From: Agaricus subrufescens | Taxonomy: Eukaryota; Basidiomycota; Agaricomycetes; Agaricales; Agaricaceae | DNA: 64,000 bases | Reading direction: 5' to 3' | Assembly (NCBI GenBank): GCA_029945375.1 | Contig: CM057058.1 | Coordinates: 4,482,734-4,546,733 of the forward strand | Part shown: in pieces, positions 24,370 to 34,989 of the stretch | Position numbering within the stretch: the first letter of the stretch is position 1 | How the letters are laid out: every line of letters begins with the position of its first letter | Notes under the pieces: model-generated | What the model saw: only the letters and a program-made list of their open reading frames with translations | Databases searched by the model: none | Told to the model about the DNA's origin: nothing | Translations under genes and position numbers: made by a program

Positions 24370-25638
24370 TCATAGGCACTACACACAATTAGCTATCACC
24401 GCGAAAACAGGAAAAAAAACATGCAGCAGATACCTGAGAGTACCACGAATTTATCACCTGACAAGTCGTTCCAGACACGCAGGTGACAGGTCCTGTCCAT
24501 CCAGTTCTAGGAAGCCGTCAGCCACATGACGTCAAAAAGCCGAACTTCCGAGGAAACAGACATACCCGCCACATTGGCCCCAGTGGGTTTGAGCCGGTTG
24601 GCCAGGCGAAGTGGGATTGGGGGTAGTTGTGATTGGGGTTGACCCACTGCCGGTGATTCCAAACCACTCGAGAACTTGATCGGCCTGGATTTGAATGTTG
24701 TGGTCTACGCCAGCTGCACTGATGGCTTGGAAGTTAGGTCCGTAAATGCTCCGAGTCCAGTTGGGCAGGGGCCAGTTCGTGTCAACCTCGGTCGGAGTCC
24801 CGGAATAACCAAATACATTGGTCCATTGTTTAATCCCCTCGCCAAAGTTATGATAGTTGAGAGTAGTATCGCTGATATGACCGCATAAGATAATCGTTTT
24901 ATGATGGCACAATAAGGTCGACTAACAGAGTTCCTTGCCATATTTGTAACTTTGGACGAGGTCCGGTATAACCTGGGTAGCCAGAGCGGACTTCGTTGCC
25001 CTACTCGATATGAAAACCTCGGTCAAAACCGAACTTGAACTGAGAACATTCGTACTCACCCATTGCTGGCCGGTCTGCGTGATTTGTCCAGTAGCACAGG
25101 GAGTATTCCACATGTCTGGACCGCCGAAGCAGCCGTACGGAACCCCAGCCCAGGCTGAACCAGCCGCAAATAGGTCGGGGTATGCGCCAGCAAGCACGTT
25201 GGTCATCATAGCTCCAGACGAGAGGCCCGTCATATAAACGCGGCTTGCATCAACTCCCCAGCTGGAAATCGCGAAGCGAACCATATTTGCAATGGCCAAC
25301 GAATCACCTCCTGCGTCGTGAGTGAGTGTGGCGGTGGTGTGAACATCCCAGCAGCCTCCTGAGTCGGGAGCATCGGGATAAATCACAATATAGCCATGTT
25401 GATCAGCCAAGTTGGCGTAGTTAGTCCCCGAGTAGAACGCTTGTGCAGTACCACTACAATAGTGGATAGCCACGATGAGGGCGGGGTTTGACGTCACGGA
25501 GGTAGGTTTATAGTAGTAGAAACCGACATTCGTGGGATTTGCGCCCCAATTTCCGGTTTGCTGCTGTAAGGGGCCTGCAGCGTGGACTCCTGCAGCGATT
25601 CCCGCTAGCAGGACTAGGCTTTTGGAGAAGGAGAACAT
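24370..25638 (-). CDS. Secreted CE1-type esterase (acetyl xylan/feruloyl) with C-terminal CBM1
   Basis: Five exons, 25638-25060, 25000-24927, 24871-24566, 24506-24434 and 24378-24370, give 346 residues. A signal peptide (L-V-L-L-A-G-I-A-A-G-V-H-A) is followed by an esterase of the PHB-depolymerase fold with nucleophile G-L-S-S-G-A. Next comes a Thr/Pro/Ser linker and a fungal cellulose-binding module: H-W-G-Q-C-G-G, T-G-W-T-G-P-V-T-C, T-C-Q-V-I-N-S-W-Y-S-Q-C-L. The last exon is only nine bases (C-L-stop), yet it supplies the final CBM1 cysteine. The enzyme removes acetyl or feruloyl groups from xylan while anchored to cellulose. A TATA-like element lies upstream at 25672-25678. Confidence 0.9.
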
Positions 25639-26339
25639 GTTAATAATATGAAAACCTCTAACATTCTAGAGTTTATAAGACCCGAAAGACAGTCGTTTTT
25701 TACCAGAAGCACAAAGCTGATGGACATATTGTTCCGAGAATTGTGCGCCGGGGATTGGTATTTGAATGGAACTTCTACCGGAGATTATGACTTTTAGTCC
25801 GGGTATGTTTCGACAAAGGCCCGTGGCCAAGCCGATAAGTGGAGTGGGGCCAATGCGGAGTAAGTATACTGTTGCACCCCTTGAGATATTTCCAGATTTG
25901 AGATTTGAGAAGTAGCAAAGAAGTTGAAGATGCATTCTTTCTTTTCCCTGTCTTGGCGAAGTGTGAGGTAAATGATCGCTCCTTTATGGTTTTTTTGACC
26001 TCAGCTTCTGACTGCTTGGGGAGCCTCCATTCTCTCTATGTCTTCCGCCTGCCTATCGGGTTTAGTTGTATGAGCGAGCTACGTTGACAGGGAGAAGGTA
26101 TCTGCTTTTGTCCCCGCTCATTAGTGATTTAGCACCCAAGCTAAAAACTGAATAAACACTTACGAAATTGTTGGGTATGGAGAGTTACAATAGATTGTCA
26201 TTCATGTAGTAACAATCTGCCTCGTGGGTACAAAGTAGTGTTTTGCACTGTAGTGGAGGCCGGTGGTAGCATGGGCCAGATAACCGCGTGCATCCAAACA
26301 AACCCAAGTCGTATCCACATTGTAAACATATCCAAACAC
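25639..26339. other. Intergenic: esterase promoter and F-box 3' flank
   Basis: The esterase-proximal end carries the reverse-strand TTATAAA at 25672-25678. No coding signal is recognised in the rest. Confidence 0.5.
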
Positions 26340-28058
26340 TTAACATTTATGTTTTCTAATTTGAACACCCATTTCTCCCGCCCGCTCCCGCAAAATAACG
26401 AAAGCCTCTGTCTCTGGAACATCAAAAAAAGAGACAAACTGAATGCTTGGCCGCGCCTTGCAGAAGTACACAATTTCTTCGACTGAAATCGGCTCTAATT
26501 CTTGAATGAATGAACGGTCATCCCAGCGGTTCCCATCTTTGTCGACCACCTCCTCTACTTCATCTCCTTCATTAGAATCCGAATCATCACCAGAATCAGA
26601 AGAGAAGACGAAGGAGGAATCATCGGAGTGGGTACCCCAGTCCTGTGTGAGAAGACGAATCCTCGACTTCAAATCCTCATCAAGGACTGAGCCCGTGTTC
26701 GAGGGAAACATATCCCTGTATCCTGAGACAATCAGGTTACTCGTATCCAAATACATGCCGCGCAGATTTGGAAATATGTTGGCAGCGGGCTTGCTTGAGT
26801 TAACATGATGCATGAACTGCAGGACGAAGGATGCCGTAGCTCGAATGATTTGAAGGTTTGTAAAATTGCATAATATAGGACACAAAGTCTCCCAGGGCGA
26901 ATGAAAATAGGAAACACTGAGTGCATCCACTATGCTGCAGGATTGAGGAGCCAAGAGGCTTGGAAACACGTCAGGAAGTCCCGGTGGCTCGGGACACGAA
27001 ACATCCATGACCCATCGAATCCGCTTTCCTTTATCCGCGTCAAGAAGGGAAATGAACCCACGAGTGTCGGAGGGATAATCAAGGCCAGTTTTGAAGTGAA
27101 GTTCGAAAACCCAGGTTCCTGCAACGCCCAAGGTGTCATGTTGAATGACCCTGCTGGCCTTGTCAGAGAAACGTCGAATCAGATGGGACTCGAGTTCTGG
27201 TAAAGGGATGGTGTCTTCAGCTACACTTAGATGGCCCTTAACCGTCAATCGGATGAGCGGTCGCCTAAACTCGATACGAGGCAACAACGTCAGGAGGTGG
27301 TCGCCAAAATCATGTACTGAGAATTCTAGAACATTGGTCTGAAAAATGGCGTGACTGTCCACCAAGTCGTAATCGACTCTGGCGAAGCAAAACTTGAGAG
27401 CAACAACTTCCAAGCAAGGGAGTTGAGACAAAAGATCTCCCCAAAAGGCGACTGCGCGTCTTTTATAAGGTCGGATGACAAACAGCCTGGTCAAGGTGCA
27501 AGATATTGCGGCAATACATTCTAAGCTGGGTGGATCACCGTACGCAAGATGGAGTGTTTTGAGAGTAGGTGTCGCTTCTCCCGGAAAAGTTTGGGGAAGG
27601 TGGCCCACACCGGAAAGGGAGAGCACCTCTAGCGCGGTAAATACGAGATGATCTGGGATGGCAGGAAGATGACGGCTAATTTGATCAACGTGATACTCGT
27701 CGAGGCGCCCACGTAATTGTTCTACCATGACAAGCTCCTTTGTCAAATCCCTGTCTCCACGGGGCCCTCTGAAGGGGACAAAGACCACTCCAAGAGGAGC
27801 GGACCGCTCTAGAATCATGTTGCTCCATTCGATGTTATAGGGGTCAACCATATTTTTCCATAGTTGAGGAACGAAAATGAGAAACTCTCTCCACCTCCGA
27901 CAAACATGCGATGCGTGTATCGTATCCAAGATGTGTTGTGGTAAACGCGACTGTGGTCTGCGGATGTTTTCTTGTAAATGGTCCTTTGGCCATGGGTCTT
28001 GGCGTGCATTGATACTGCAGATCTCAAGCAGCAGTTCGGGTGGCAGTTCGTTTATCAT
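26340..28058 (-). CDS. F-box domain protein
   Basis: A single exon gives 572 residues from the ATG at 28058; eight further in-frame codons upstream begin with GTG and are excluded. The N-terminus I-N-E-L-P-P-E-L-L-L-E-I-C and S-H-V-C-R-R-W-R-E-F fits an F-box, which recruits substrates to SCF ubiquitin ligases through Skp1. It is followed by irregular leucine-rich segments (L-E-V-L-S-L-S-G-V-G-H-L; L-K-T-L-H-L-A-Y-G) and a late acidic patch (S-S-D-S-G-D-D-S-D-S-N-E-G-D-E-V-E-E). This architecture is one of the most expanded families in mushroom genomes. The target is unknown. Confidence 0.85.
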   Translation of the reverse strand: MINELPPELLLEICSINARQDPWPKDHLQENIRRPQSRLPQHILDTIHASHVCRRWREFLIFVPQLWKNMVDPYNIEWSNMILERSAPLGVVFVPFRGPRGDRDLTKELVMVEQLRGRLDEYHVDQISRHLPAIPDHLVFTALEVLSLSGVGHLPQTFPGEATPTLKTLHLAYGDPPSLECIAAISCTLTRLFVIRPYKRRAVAFWGDLLSQLPCLEVVALKFCFARVDYDLVDSHAIFQTNVLEFSVHDFGDHLLTLLPRIEFRRPLIRLTVKGHLSVAEDTIPLPELESHLIRRFSDKASRVIQHDTLGVAGTWVFELHFKTGLDYPSDTRGFISLLDADKGKRIRWVMDVSCPEPPGLPDVFPSLLAPQSCSIVDALSVSYFHSPWETLCPILCNFTNLQIIRATASFVLQFMHHVNSSKPAANIFPNLRGMYLDTSNLIVSGYRDMFPSNTGSVLDEDLKSRIRLLTQDWGTHSDDSSFVFSSDSGDDSDSNEGDEVEEVVDKDGNRWDDRSFIQELEPISVEEIVYFCKARPSIQFVSFFDVPETEAFVILRERAGEMGVQIRKHKC

Positions 28059-29223
28059 CGCTCGTTTTGGGATATAGGACACGGTCTAATGAGCAGTGGA
28101 CATCGATGTATGTTGCAGTGACCTAACAACAGGTTGTTCATAATACTTAAGTAGCCGTTGATCCATCAAATTCTCACGTCATTTCAGGGGCGAGAGATGG
28201 GAATGACTCAGAATGATGTCAGTGACTCTTTATCTAGAAAAAGACAGCGGCTCCCTCCGTCGCGTAGCCTGCCAGGCCGTTTTGGTTTCTGATGGAAAAA
28301 TGACTCGTCACCTCCCGCGCAATTCTACCCTACGGCGCTAACCAGGCGCTAACTGAGAATCCGGATTCCGAGCCTACTATCTAGTTTGCACTGGAAAGCC
28401 AGGTTCTAGAGCCGCCGCCTATAACTACTACAGCCTGAGAGGGCGATGCTGAAAATGATGAGAAATATTCTTTCCGAAGGAATAACAATGATTGTTTCCG
28501 CTTCATACATTTGGTCTAGTGCGCTGAGGTAGAAATTTAATTCACTGGGGTCCCCAAATATGCTCACCGGTCTCACGACTCGAGCCTCTACAAGCCATTT
28601 CCAGCCACTCAACCTTCGTTCATTTGTACCATGGAGTCCTCTCCTTAAGTGCCGCGGTTTGGAGTGCAACCATTGCTAATTTTCCTGATTCCACCCAACT
28701 TTGGCCTGATTCATCGCAAGGTTAGGGAATCTACTATGTCACGCGTTACAGAGTTCGCGAAGCCTGGTCGTATGTAGCAGTGAGCCCAACCAGGACCCGA
28801 TCCAAAATAGTTGGGAGTCTTCATCCTAACTTGGGTTGCTTAAAGAAAAGTGGGAAAGTTCTGGTCACCTGTTTGTCCCCAAGTTGACACCAGGGGCTGT
28901 CACCCGAGCAAGCCGTGCGGCATGGACATGGTCGCAAAAACTTTCCTATTTCGGAATGAAAAAAAACACGCTGAGAAATTGGAATCACGCTGTGTCCTCC
29001 CGGCATCGGTTACGTTACAGCGCTGATAACACAGAGGGTTTTTTTACATGTGTTATCTAAGTTATAACATCCTGAAATGTGACCTTGATGTGACCTTGGC
29101 GTTACTTCGAGTGCTTACTTTTTGCAACCATGTTTAGGTGACAGCTGCCGGTCGACACCATGCTAACACCGCATTCAGCGTCACAACTGGGGATGACAGA
29201 ACTCTGCCGGAGCACTCGAAGGC
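28059..29223. other. Intergenic between F-box gene and NACHT cluster
   Basis: About 1.2 kb separates the divergent F-box gene and N1. I see no supported gene. The N1-proximal end carries a degenerate copy of the promoter block shared by the cluster (29201-29220). Confidence 0.5.
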
Positions 29224-29231
29224 TATTTAAA
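29224..29231 (+). promoter_or_regulatory. TATA-like element of NACHT gene N1
   Basis: TATTTAAA lies 46 bp upstream of the N1 ATG, directly after the CTGCCGGAGCACTCGAA version of the cluster promoter block. Confidence 0.5.
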
Positions 29232-29276
29232 CCCTGGCTGCGTCCCTAGCACCACTGCCTACCTCTCCCGCGCGCA

Positions 29277-31697
29277 ATGGTCTTTGACAGGAAAATGGAC
29301 AAGTTGAGGGAGTGGTTCTCCGATACCTTCACTCTCAACCGCGAACCTCGACATTCGCCTGGTCGGTCCTTCCGTAGTCTGTACAGGACTGACTGACTCT
29401 AGATCTCGTATATAGTCCGTCTGCGTCCTGCCCGCTCAGCAAGTGTCTTCAGTGGTGCGCACGACTTCTCAATGGAGAATCCTGTGATCACCACGATAAA
29501 AGGAGATCATAATAGCGTGATATATGTCCATAACAATAGTAGCAACATACCACAGGGTAGGTCATGTCATCCTTCCCTTTATATTACAAGAGCTTATACT
29601 CCGTTCGTATAGTTATGAGTTTACTCTCACAACACATGATTCGTGGCGCCGCACATGATTCTTCCGCTCGCACCCCGCCCCCGCGCTGCCATCCAGCTAC
29701 CCGCGTCAAGCTCATTACACGCATGACTACCTGGTCCGACGGCCGAGGGCAACAAGAATTGGTCCTGTGGATAACGGGCCCCGCTGGATCCGGAAAATCA
29801 GCCATCGTCCAGACATTTTCCGAGTATCTAGTCAAGCTCAGACTCCTTGGGGCATCTATATTTTTCTCTCGACCAAACAAGCGCAACAATCCACATGGCG
29901 TCTTCATTACTGTTGCCTATCAACTGGCCACCCGGATTACAGCGTATCATGATTTTGTCGTTGAGCGACTCATCCGCGATCCCGAATTGCTTAACGGAGA
30001 TATACAAGCCCAATTCAAGGCCTTTATCATTGATCCATTCGTCGAAAAGGGAATAGGGGCAGGTGGTAGACGATGGGGGATACTACTGGATGGGCTCGAC
30101 GAACTAGACGGAGAAGATGCCCACTGCGAGATCATTGAACTCATCAGCAAGTTTGCTTATGAGCATCGTGATGCCCCCCTTTTCTGGGTAATCGCCAGTC
30201 GCCCGGAATTGCACATATCCAACGCGTTCGATGGTGATGACGTACGTCAGAGTTGCTGGTCAGAGCACATTCCGATCGATTCTACCGAAGCCTGCAATGA
30301 CGTGGAACGTTTTCTACGGTCGGGTTTCAATGCAATACGGGGGAAGCTACAACATTCTGTGCCCCGCGACTGGCCTAGCAGCGCCGACTTCTTGAAACTC
30401 ATCGCGGCAGCTTCGGGTCTGTTCATCTATGCTGAAGTGGTCATGCAATTCATCAATGACCCATTTCACGGTGATCCTGTCTCCCGACTTGGAGTCCTCT
30501 TATCTATTATCGACCGTTCAGGTGCCCTCCCCACCACAGAAAATCCGTTCATTCATCTAGATGCCCTTTATCATCAAATTCTCTCTTCAATCCCACCGAA
30601 CCTATGGCCAATGGCGAGACGATTGCTAGGTTTTGTTAATCGTCAGGGGCACATTTTCAATTGGTTCCGCGCTAACGAGCTCGGCACACTGCGTGGGATG
30701 TCCATTCTCTTCGGAATTAGCCCTCACGTCATCTATACGTGCGTCATCAAATGCCACTCAACTCTCAAAGTACCAGATTGGAAAATCGCCCATAAGGCGA
30801 AGCTGACGATCTTCCATGCGTCCTTTGCCGACTACCTCAGGGATGCCAGTAGATCCGGAAAATATTACCTCGGGAGCGACGATGAAATTGATGACGACAT
30901 CGGAGCGTGCCTTCTAACGATTTGGAACAAGTGCAGTGGTGACAATATGAGCGTAGGTACGGATGCCGTTCCAATTGTTGACAGCAAGTATCAAATTTGA
31001 CCCCAACAGAAACCGCATGGCATCAATACTGCCTAGAATGGGATAACGGTCCCTTGTCAAGGGCCATTACGAGATTTCATACCCATCTCTTTAGCGATGT
31101 TGTTTTTTGCTTAAGCTCCATGCTGCAACATATGTTCAAAAAGCGGGCGGAGTCGTCTATATATGTGCAGCTTTACAAGGTTCACATGATCAAGCTATCT
31201 AGCTATCTAGATGTGGATGACGTGGCAGCAGTTGTAGATGCTTTGATGGTAAGAATCTTTCCTGTTCGCCCTTGCATTGAGAACCTGAGAATCTTTGCAG
31301 ACTACCAGGGTCAATGATACCAAACTTCTCCGGAAGGCCTCCCTCCAAGGCATTACCTTTGGGCATCTTGACTTGGAAGTGATGAGCCCATTCAGCGTCC
31401 ATTACGGGAGGACAGGAACATTTTCCAGAGACCAGTGGTTATTAACTCGGGTGGGTATTAGCGCGATGCTGAATTATCATGGAATGTCTTCTAATCCTCT
31501 GATACTAGCCATCTGCAAGGGCTGAACTGGAAACGTTCATATCGGAGCTGGAGTGGTTTCAGAAATTCTCACCGGAACTCAAAGTTGTTATTTTGGGGGG
31601 TGTACCTGAGGGTCGGGTTGCTGCTTTTCGCTATCCCTTGAAAAACCAGCCAGCGTGTCGTGACTTTGTATATTATATTATCCCGTATCCAGAGTAA
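29277..31697 (+). CDS. NACHT-domain STAND protein N1 (NLR-like)
   Basis: Six exons, 29277-29361, 29416-29556, 29613-30956, 31010-31248, 31301-31450 and 31509-31697, give 715 residues; all phases agree with the paralogues. Exon 1 encodes a basic amphipathic peptide (K-L-R-E-W-F). Exon 2 encodes an IKGDHNSVIY-type decapeptide. Exon 3 encodes the NACHT ATPase: Walker A G-P-A-G-S-G-K-S at about residue 131, Walker B G-I-L-L-D-G-L-D-E-L-D-G-E-D at about 230, and a sensor-like I-A-S-R-P-E. The C-terminal 190-odd residues contain A-W-H-Q-Y-C, I-T-F-G-H-L-D, S-R-D-Q-W-L-L, V-I-L-G-G-V-P-E-G-R and the ending Y-I-I-P-Y-P-E. NACHT STAND proteins are nucleotide-dependent oligomerising switches used in fungal immunity and incompatibility. 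No WD40, TPR or ankyrin sensor repeats are present. Confidence 0.87.
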
Positions 31698-32494
31698 CTA
31701 GAATCTCCTGTGCGTCTCATCTCACTAGTTGTTCAGTTCACCGCTCATTCTGATAAGGAGAAGCCCTAATCTGATCTTGTTACAACAGGCGAACGTAAAC
31801 TGATCTAGCTTGATCAGATTGATATTGGTTACCTGACATTTGAGAAGAGCGTGGTTCTATCCAAAACATAGTACAAGAAATAAAGGAAAGGGTCAACTAC
31901 AGTACGGTCCTCGGCAGGGCTCTCAAAATTACACGGACTTCAGAAGCCAACAGTCGAGTATGAATTGAATTCGGTTAAAGGACGACCACCTTTAGTGCAG
32001 TGCCCGAACGTGGCTGACAATATTAGTGACATAACTTAAAGTAGTAGCTGTCCAGCGAAATATCAACGTGCGTAACTTGATTGCTTAGAATCGGAAACGT
32101 TGAAAATGTACAGGTGACGCCACAAGCTTAACAGCAACGTGTACCAATGCTATTTTAATAGCAGCGATGATCAAATTACCCCGGCCGAATCAGGGGCTTG
32201 TCGAGTGACAAAACACCCCAAAAGCAGTCAAGCAGAAATATAAAAAGCCCCCCCTCCCACGTTATAAACATCTCACTCAAATGAGGCGAACAGAAAGGCA
32301 TTTCCAACATAGCCATCGTAACTTCCAGATAAAGGAGTAGAGCGCGGCTGTCTATCCTATCACCTAATCATCTACATCAGAAGAACAGAGTGTTGAACTG
32401 ACAACACAGAGATTTGTATCTTTGCAGATGATTTTGCCATCTGTTGCAGGAAAGATGAAGCTCAACCGCTTCGCTATCAGACAGATGAAAGTTC
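31698..32494. other. Intergenic N1-N2
   Basis: No gene recognised. The sequence is AT-rich and ends in the promoter block of N2. Confidence 0.5.
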
Positions 32495-32520
32495 TGGGAA
32501 ACCCGGGACATTGCCGAACG
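32495..32520 (+). promoter_or_regulatory. Cluster promoter block upstream of N2
   Basis: TGGGAAA, a short spacer, then ACATTGCCGAAC. Closely matching blocks lie upstream of N3 and N5, with partial matches at N1 and N6. Conservation outside the coding exons suggests a shared regulatory site, though recent duplication alone could explain it. Confidence 0.5.
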
Positions 32521-32604
32521 CCATTTAAGTTGTCAATAAGTGTTGTGGTTCCTTGCGGCGTTCTTCTTCCTTCCCACCACTATCGATACTCCCATCGGCG
32601 TACA

Positions 32605-34989
32605 ATGGTCCCTAGCAGGAGACGGGGTAAGGTTAAGCGATGGCTATCCGGTTTATTCTCCGCGAATAATGAGGCGCGTTATATGCACCCATAAATGCTT
32701 GTATGACCACTAACAATTGGAACTTAAGCAGTCGACGTTTGGACATCATAACCCTGTCGGCTCAGGGACGGTCTCCGGTCAAGATCCAGAGCATGTCCAA
32801 GCCATGACCTCTGAACAGGATGATCACCATATGATGGTATACAGTGTGTGACGCTGCTTATCATTTCATACCGATCAAACACTTATGGCACTTTATAGTC
32901 TTGCGTCTACTTTCACAACATGTTATTCAAGGAGCCGCCCATGACTCTTCTGCCCGTATTCCGCCCCCACGGTGCCATCCAAAAACACGTTTAAATCTAA
33001 TCGCGCGTATTATCGCTTGGTTTGAGGGAAAAGGACAACAAGAATCGGTTTTAGGGTTAATTGGCCCGGCAGGTGTCGGGAAATCAGCAATTATGCAGAC
33101 TTTTGCTGAATATCTGGCCAAGCTCGAACTCCTTGGAGCATCAGTATTCCTTTCTCGAGCGAATAAACGGCACAATCCATATGGCGTCTTCATCACTATT
33201 GCCTATCAGTTGGCGTCTCGCATCGACTGTTATTGCGATTATATTGTAGAGCGACTCACCCGTGATCCCGAGTTGCTCAATGGTGATTTACAAGCCCAAT
33301 TCAACGCTTTTATTGTCGAACCATTCGTAAGGGAGAAATTAGGGGCAAATGGTCAACGGTGGGGTATTTTGCTTGATGGTCTCGACGAGCTCAGAGGAGA
33401 AGACGCTCAATGCGAAATTATTCAACTCATCAGCACATTTGCGCATGAACATCCCGATGCTCCTCTGGCTTGGATTATCGCTAGCCGTCCTGAAATGCAC
33501 ATTTCCAATACATTCGACGATGACGACGTACGTCACAGTTGCTGGCTAGAACAGATTCCAATCGACTCCACCGAAGCCTGCGAGGATGTAGAGCGGTTTA
33601 TGCGATCGAATTTCAAGAAAATAGGAAAGGAATTTTCACGTTTTGTGCCTCGCAATTGGCCTAGCGATACGGAGTTTCTGAAACTCGCCGCCGCCGCCTC
33701 GGGCTTGTTTATCTATGCCGAAGTGGTCATGCAATTTATCCGAGACACAAACTACGCCGACCCTGTCTCGCGGCTAAAGCTTCTCTTGTCCATGATCGAT
33801 AGTTGCGGTTCCTTCCCCATGAAAGAGAACCCTTTCATCCACTTGGATGCGCTTTACCACCAGATCCTCTCCTCAATCCCGCCTAACCTTTGGCTTACGA
33901 CAAAGCGATTACTAGGATTTGTGAATCGCCAAGGACATCTCTTCGATTGCTTTCGCGCAAATGAGCTCGGAACTCTTCGAGGAATGTCACTACTCTTTGG
34001 TCTTAGCCCTCATCTTATTTATATGTGCACAATCAAATGTCACTCAACCCTCAGAGTGCCAGATTGGAACGTTGCACATGGACAAGCTCTGGGATTCCTT
34101 CATGCGTCATTTGCAGACTACTTGAAGGATCCTCATCGATCAGAAGAATTCTGTATTGGAAGCGATCAAGAGGTTGATAGCGACGTCGCGTCAAATCTAC
34201 TGGAACTGTGGGACCAGTGCAGCAAAGACGACGCCGGTAAAGGTGAATATAGTGTTCTAGTTTTTGTCAAAAACAATTATACTGATCGATCCAATGTCAG
34301 TGGAAAGTTCGTGGCACCGATACTGTTCTCAATGGGAAGACAGGGCATCATCACGAGCAATTACAAAATTTAACACCGATCTCTTCAGCGACGTCATTTA
34401 TTGCATAAGCTCGATGCTGCAATACCTATTTAAAAGTCGAGCGCATCCGCCCGTGTATCCGCAATTATACAAACTTCGTATGATCACGTTATTTCACTAC
34501 ATGCATGCGGACGACATCGCACCCGTGGTAGATGCTCTCGTAGTAAGTGCAACGCCACTTTTACTTGATTTTCACTTGAACATTTTCGTAGACCACCGAG
34601 GTCAACGATACCGATCTTTTGCGGAGAGTTTACTTCAAAAACCTTACATTTGGACATCTCGACTCCCAAGCGATGAGCCCATTACGCACCTACTACGGAA
34701 CTACTGGGACATTCTCCCGGGATCAGTGGATATTGGATCGGGTGAGTTCTTATGTGTTGTTAATTTTCGAATTTCGTAATTTTTGGCCTCTCATTCTTAG
34801 CCGAGTTCGATGGTTATACTAGAAAATTTCGCCTCTGAGTTGGAAGTTTTGCAGAAATGTTCACCGGAGCTGGAGGTCATTATTTTCGGCTGCATACCTG
34901 AGGAACGCATAGCGGTCTTTCGCCACCCCTTAAAAAGCGACCCTCATTATTATGATTTTATATATTATATTATTCCGTATCCCGAGTAG
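32605..34989 (+). pseudogene. NACHT-domain gene N2 with a damaged 5' end
   Basis: The exon 1 homologue starts at ATG 32605 (R-R-R-G-K-V-K-R-W-L) but reads into a TAA at about 32692, where paralogues have a G|GT donor. The exon 2 region (to about 32836) has in-frame stops and no decapeptide repeat. Exon 3 has Leu-Arg where the others have Met-(Ser/Gly/Thr/Asn), so no conserved ATG opens it. From there on everything is intact: 32899-34242 (Walker A G-P-A-G-V-G-K-S, Walker B L-L-D-G-L-D-E-L), 34301-34542, 34592-34741 and 34801-34989, ending Y-I-I-P-Y-P-E. Either it is a young pseudogene, or it is expressed without the N-terminal signalling part from an upstream exon I cannot see. Confidence 0.7.

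Noticed and set aside
32844..34373. 509-codon frame as the N2 protein
   Set aside because: It starts at GTG and reads through the exon 3 donor. The family structure and phases support exons 32899-34242 and onward instead.
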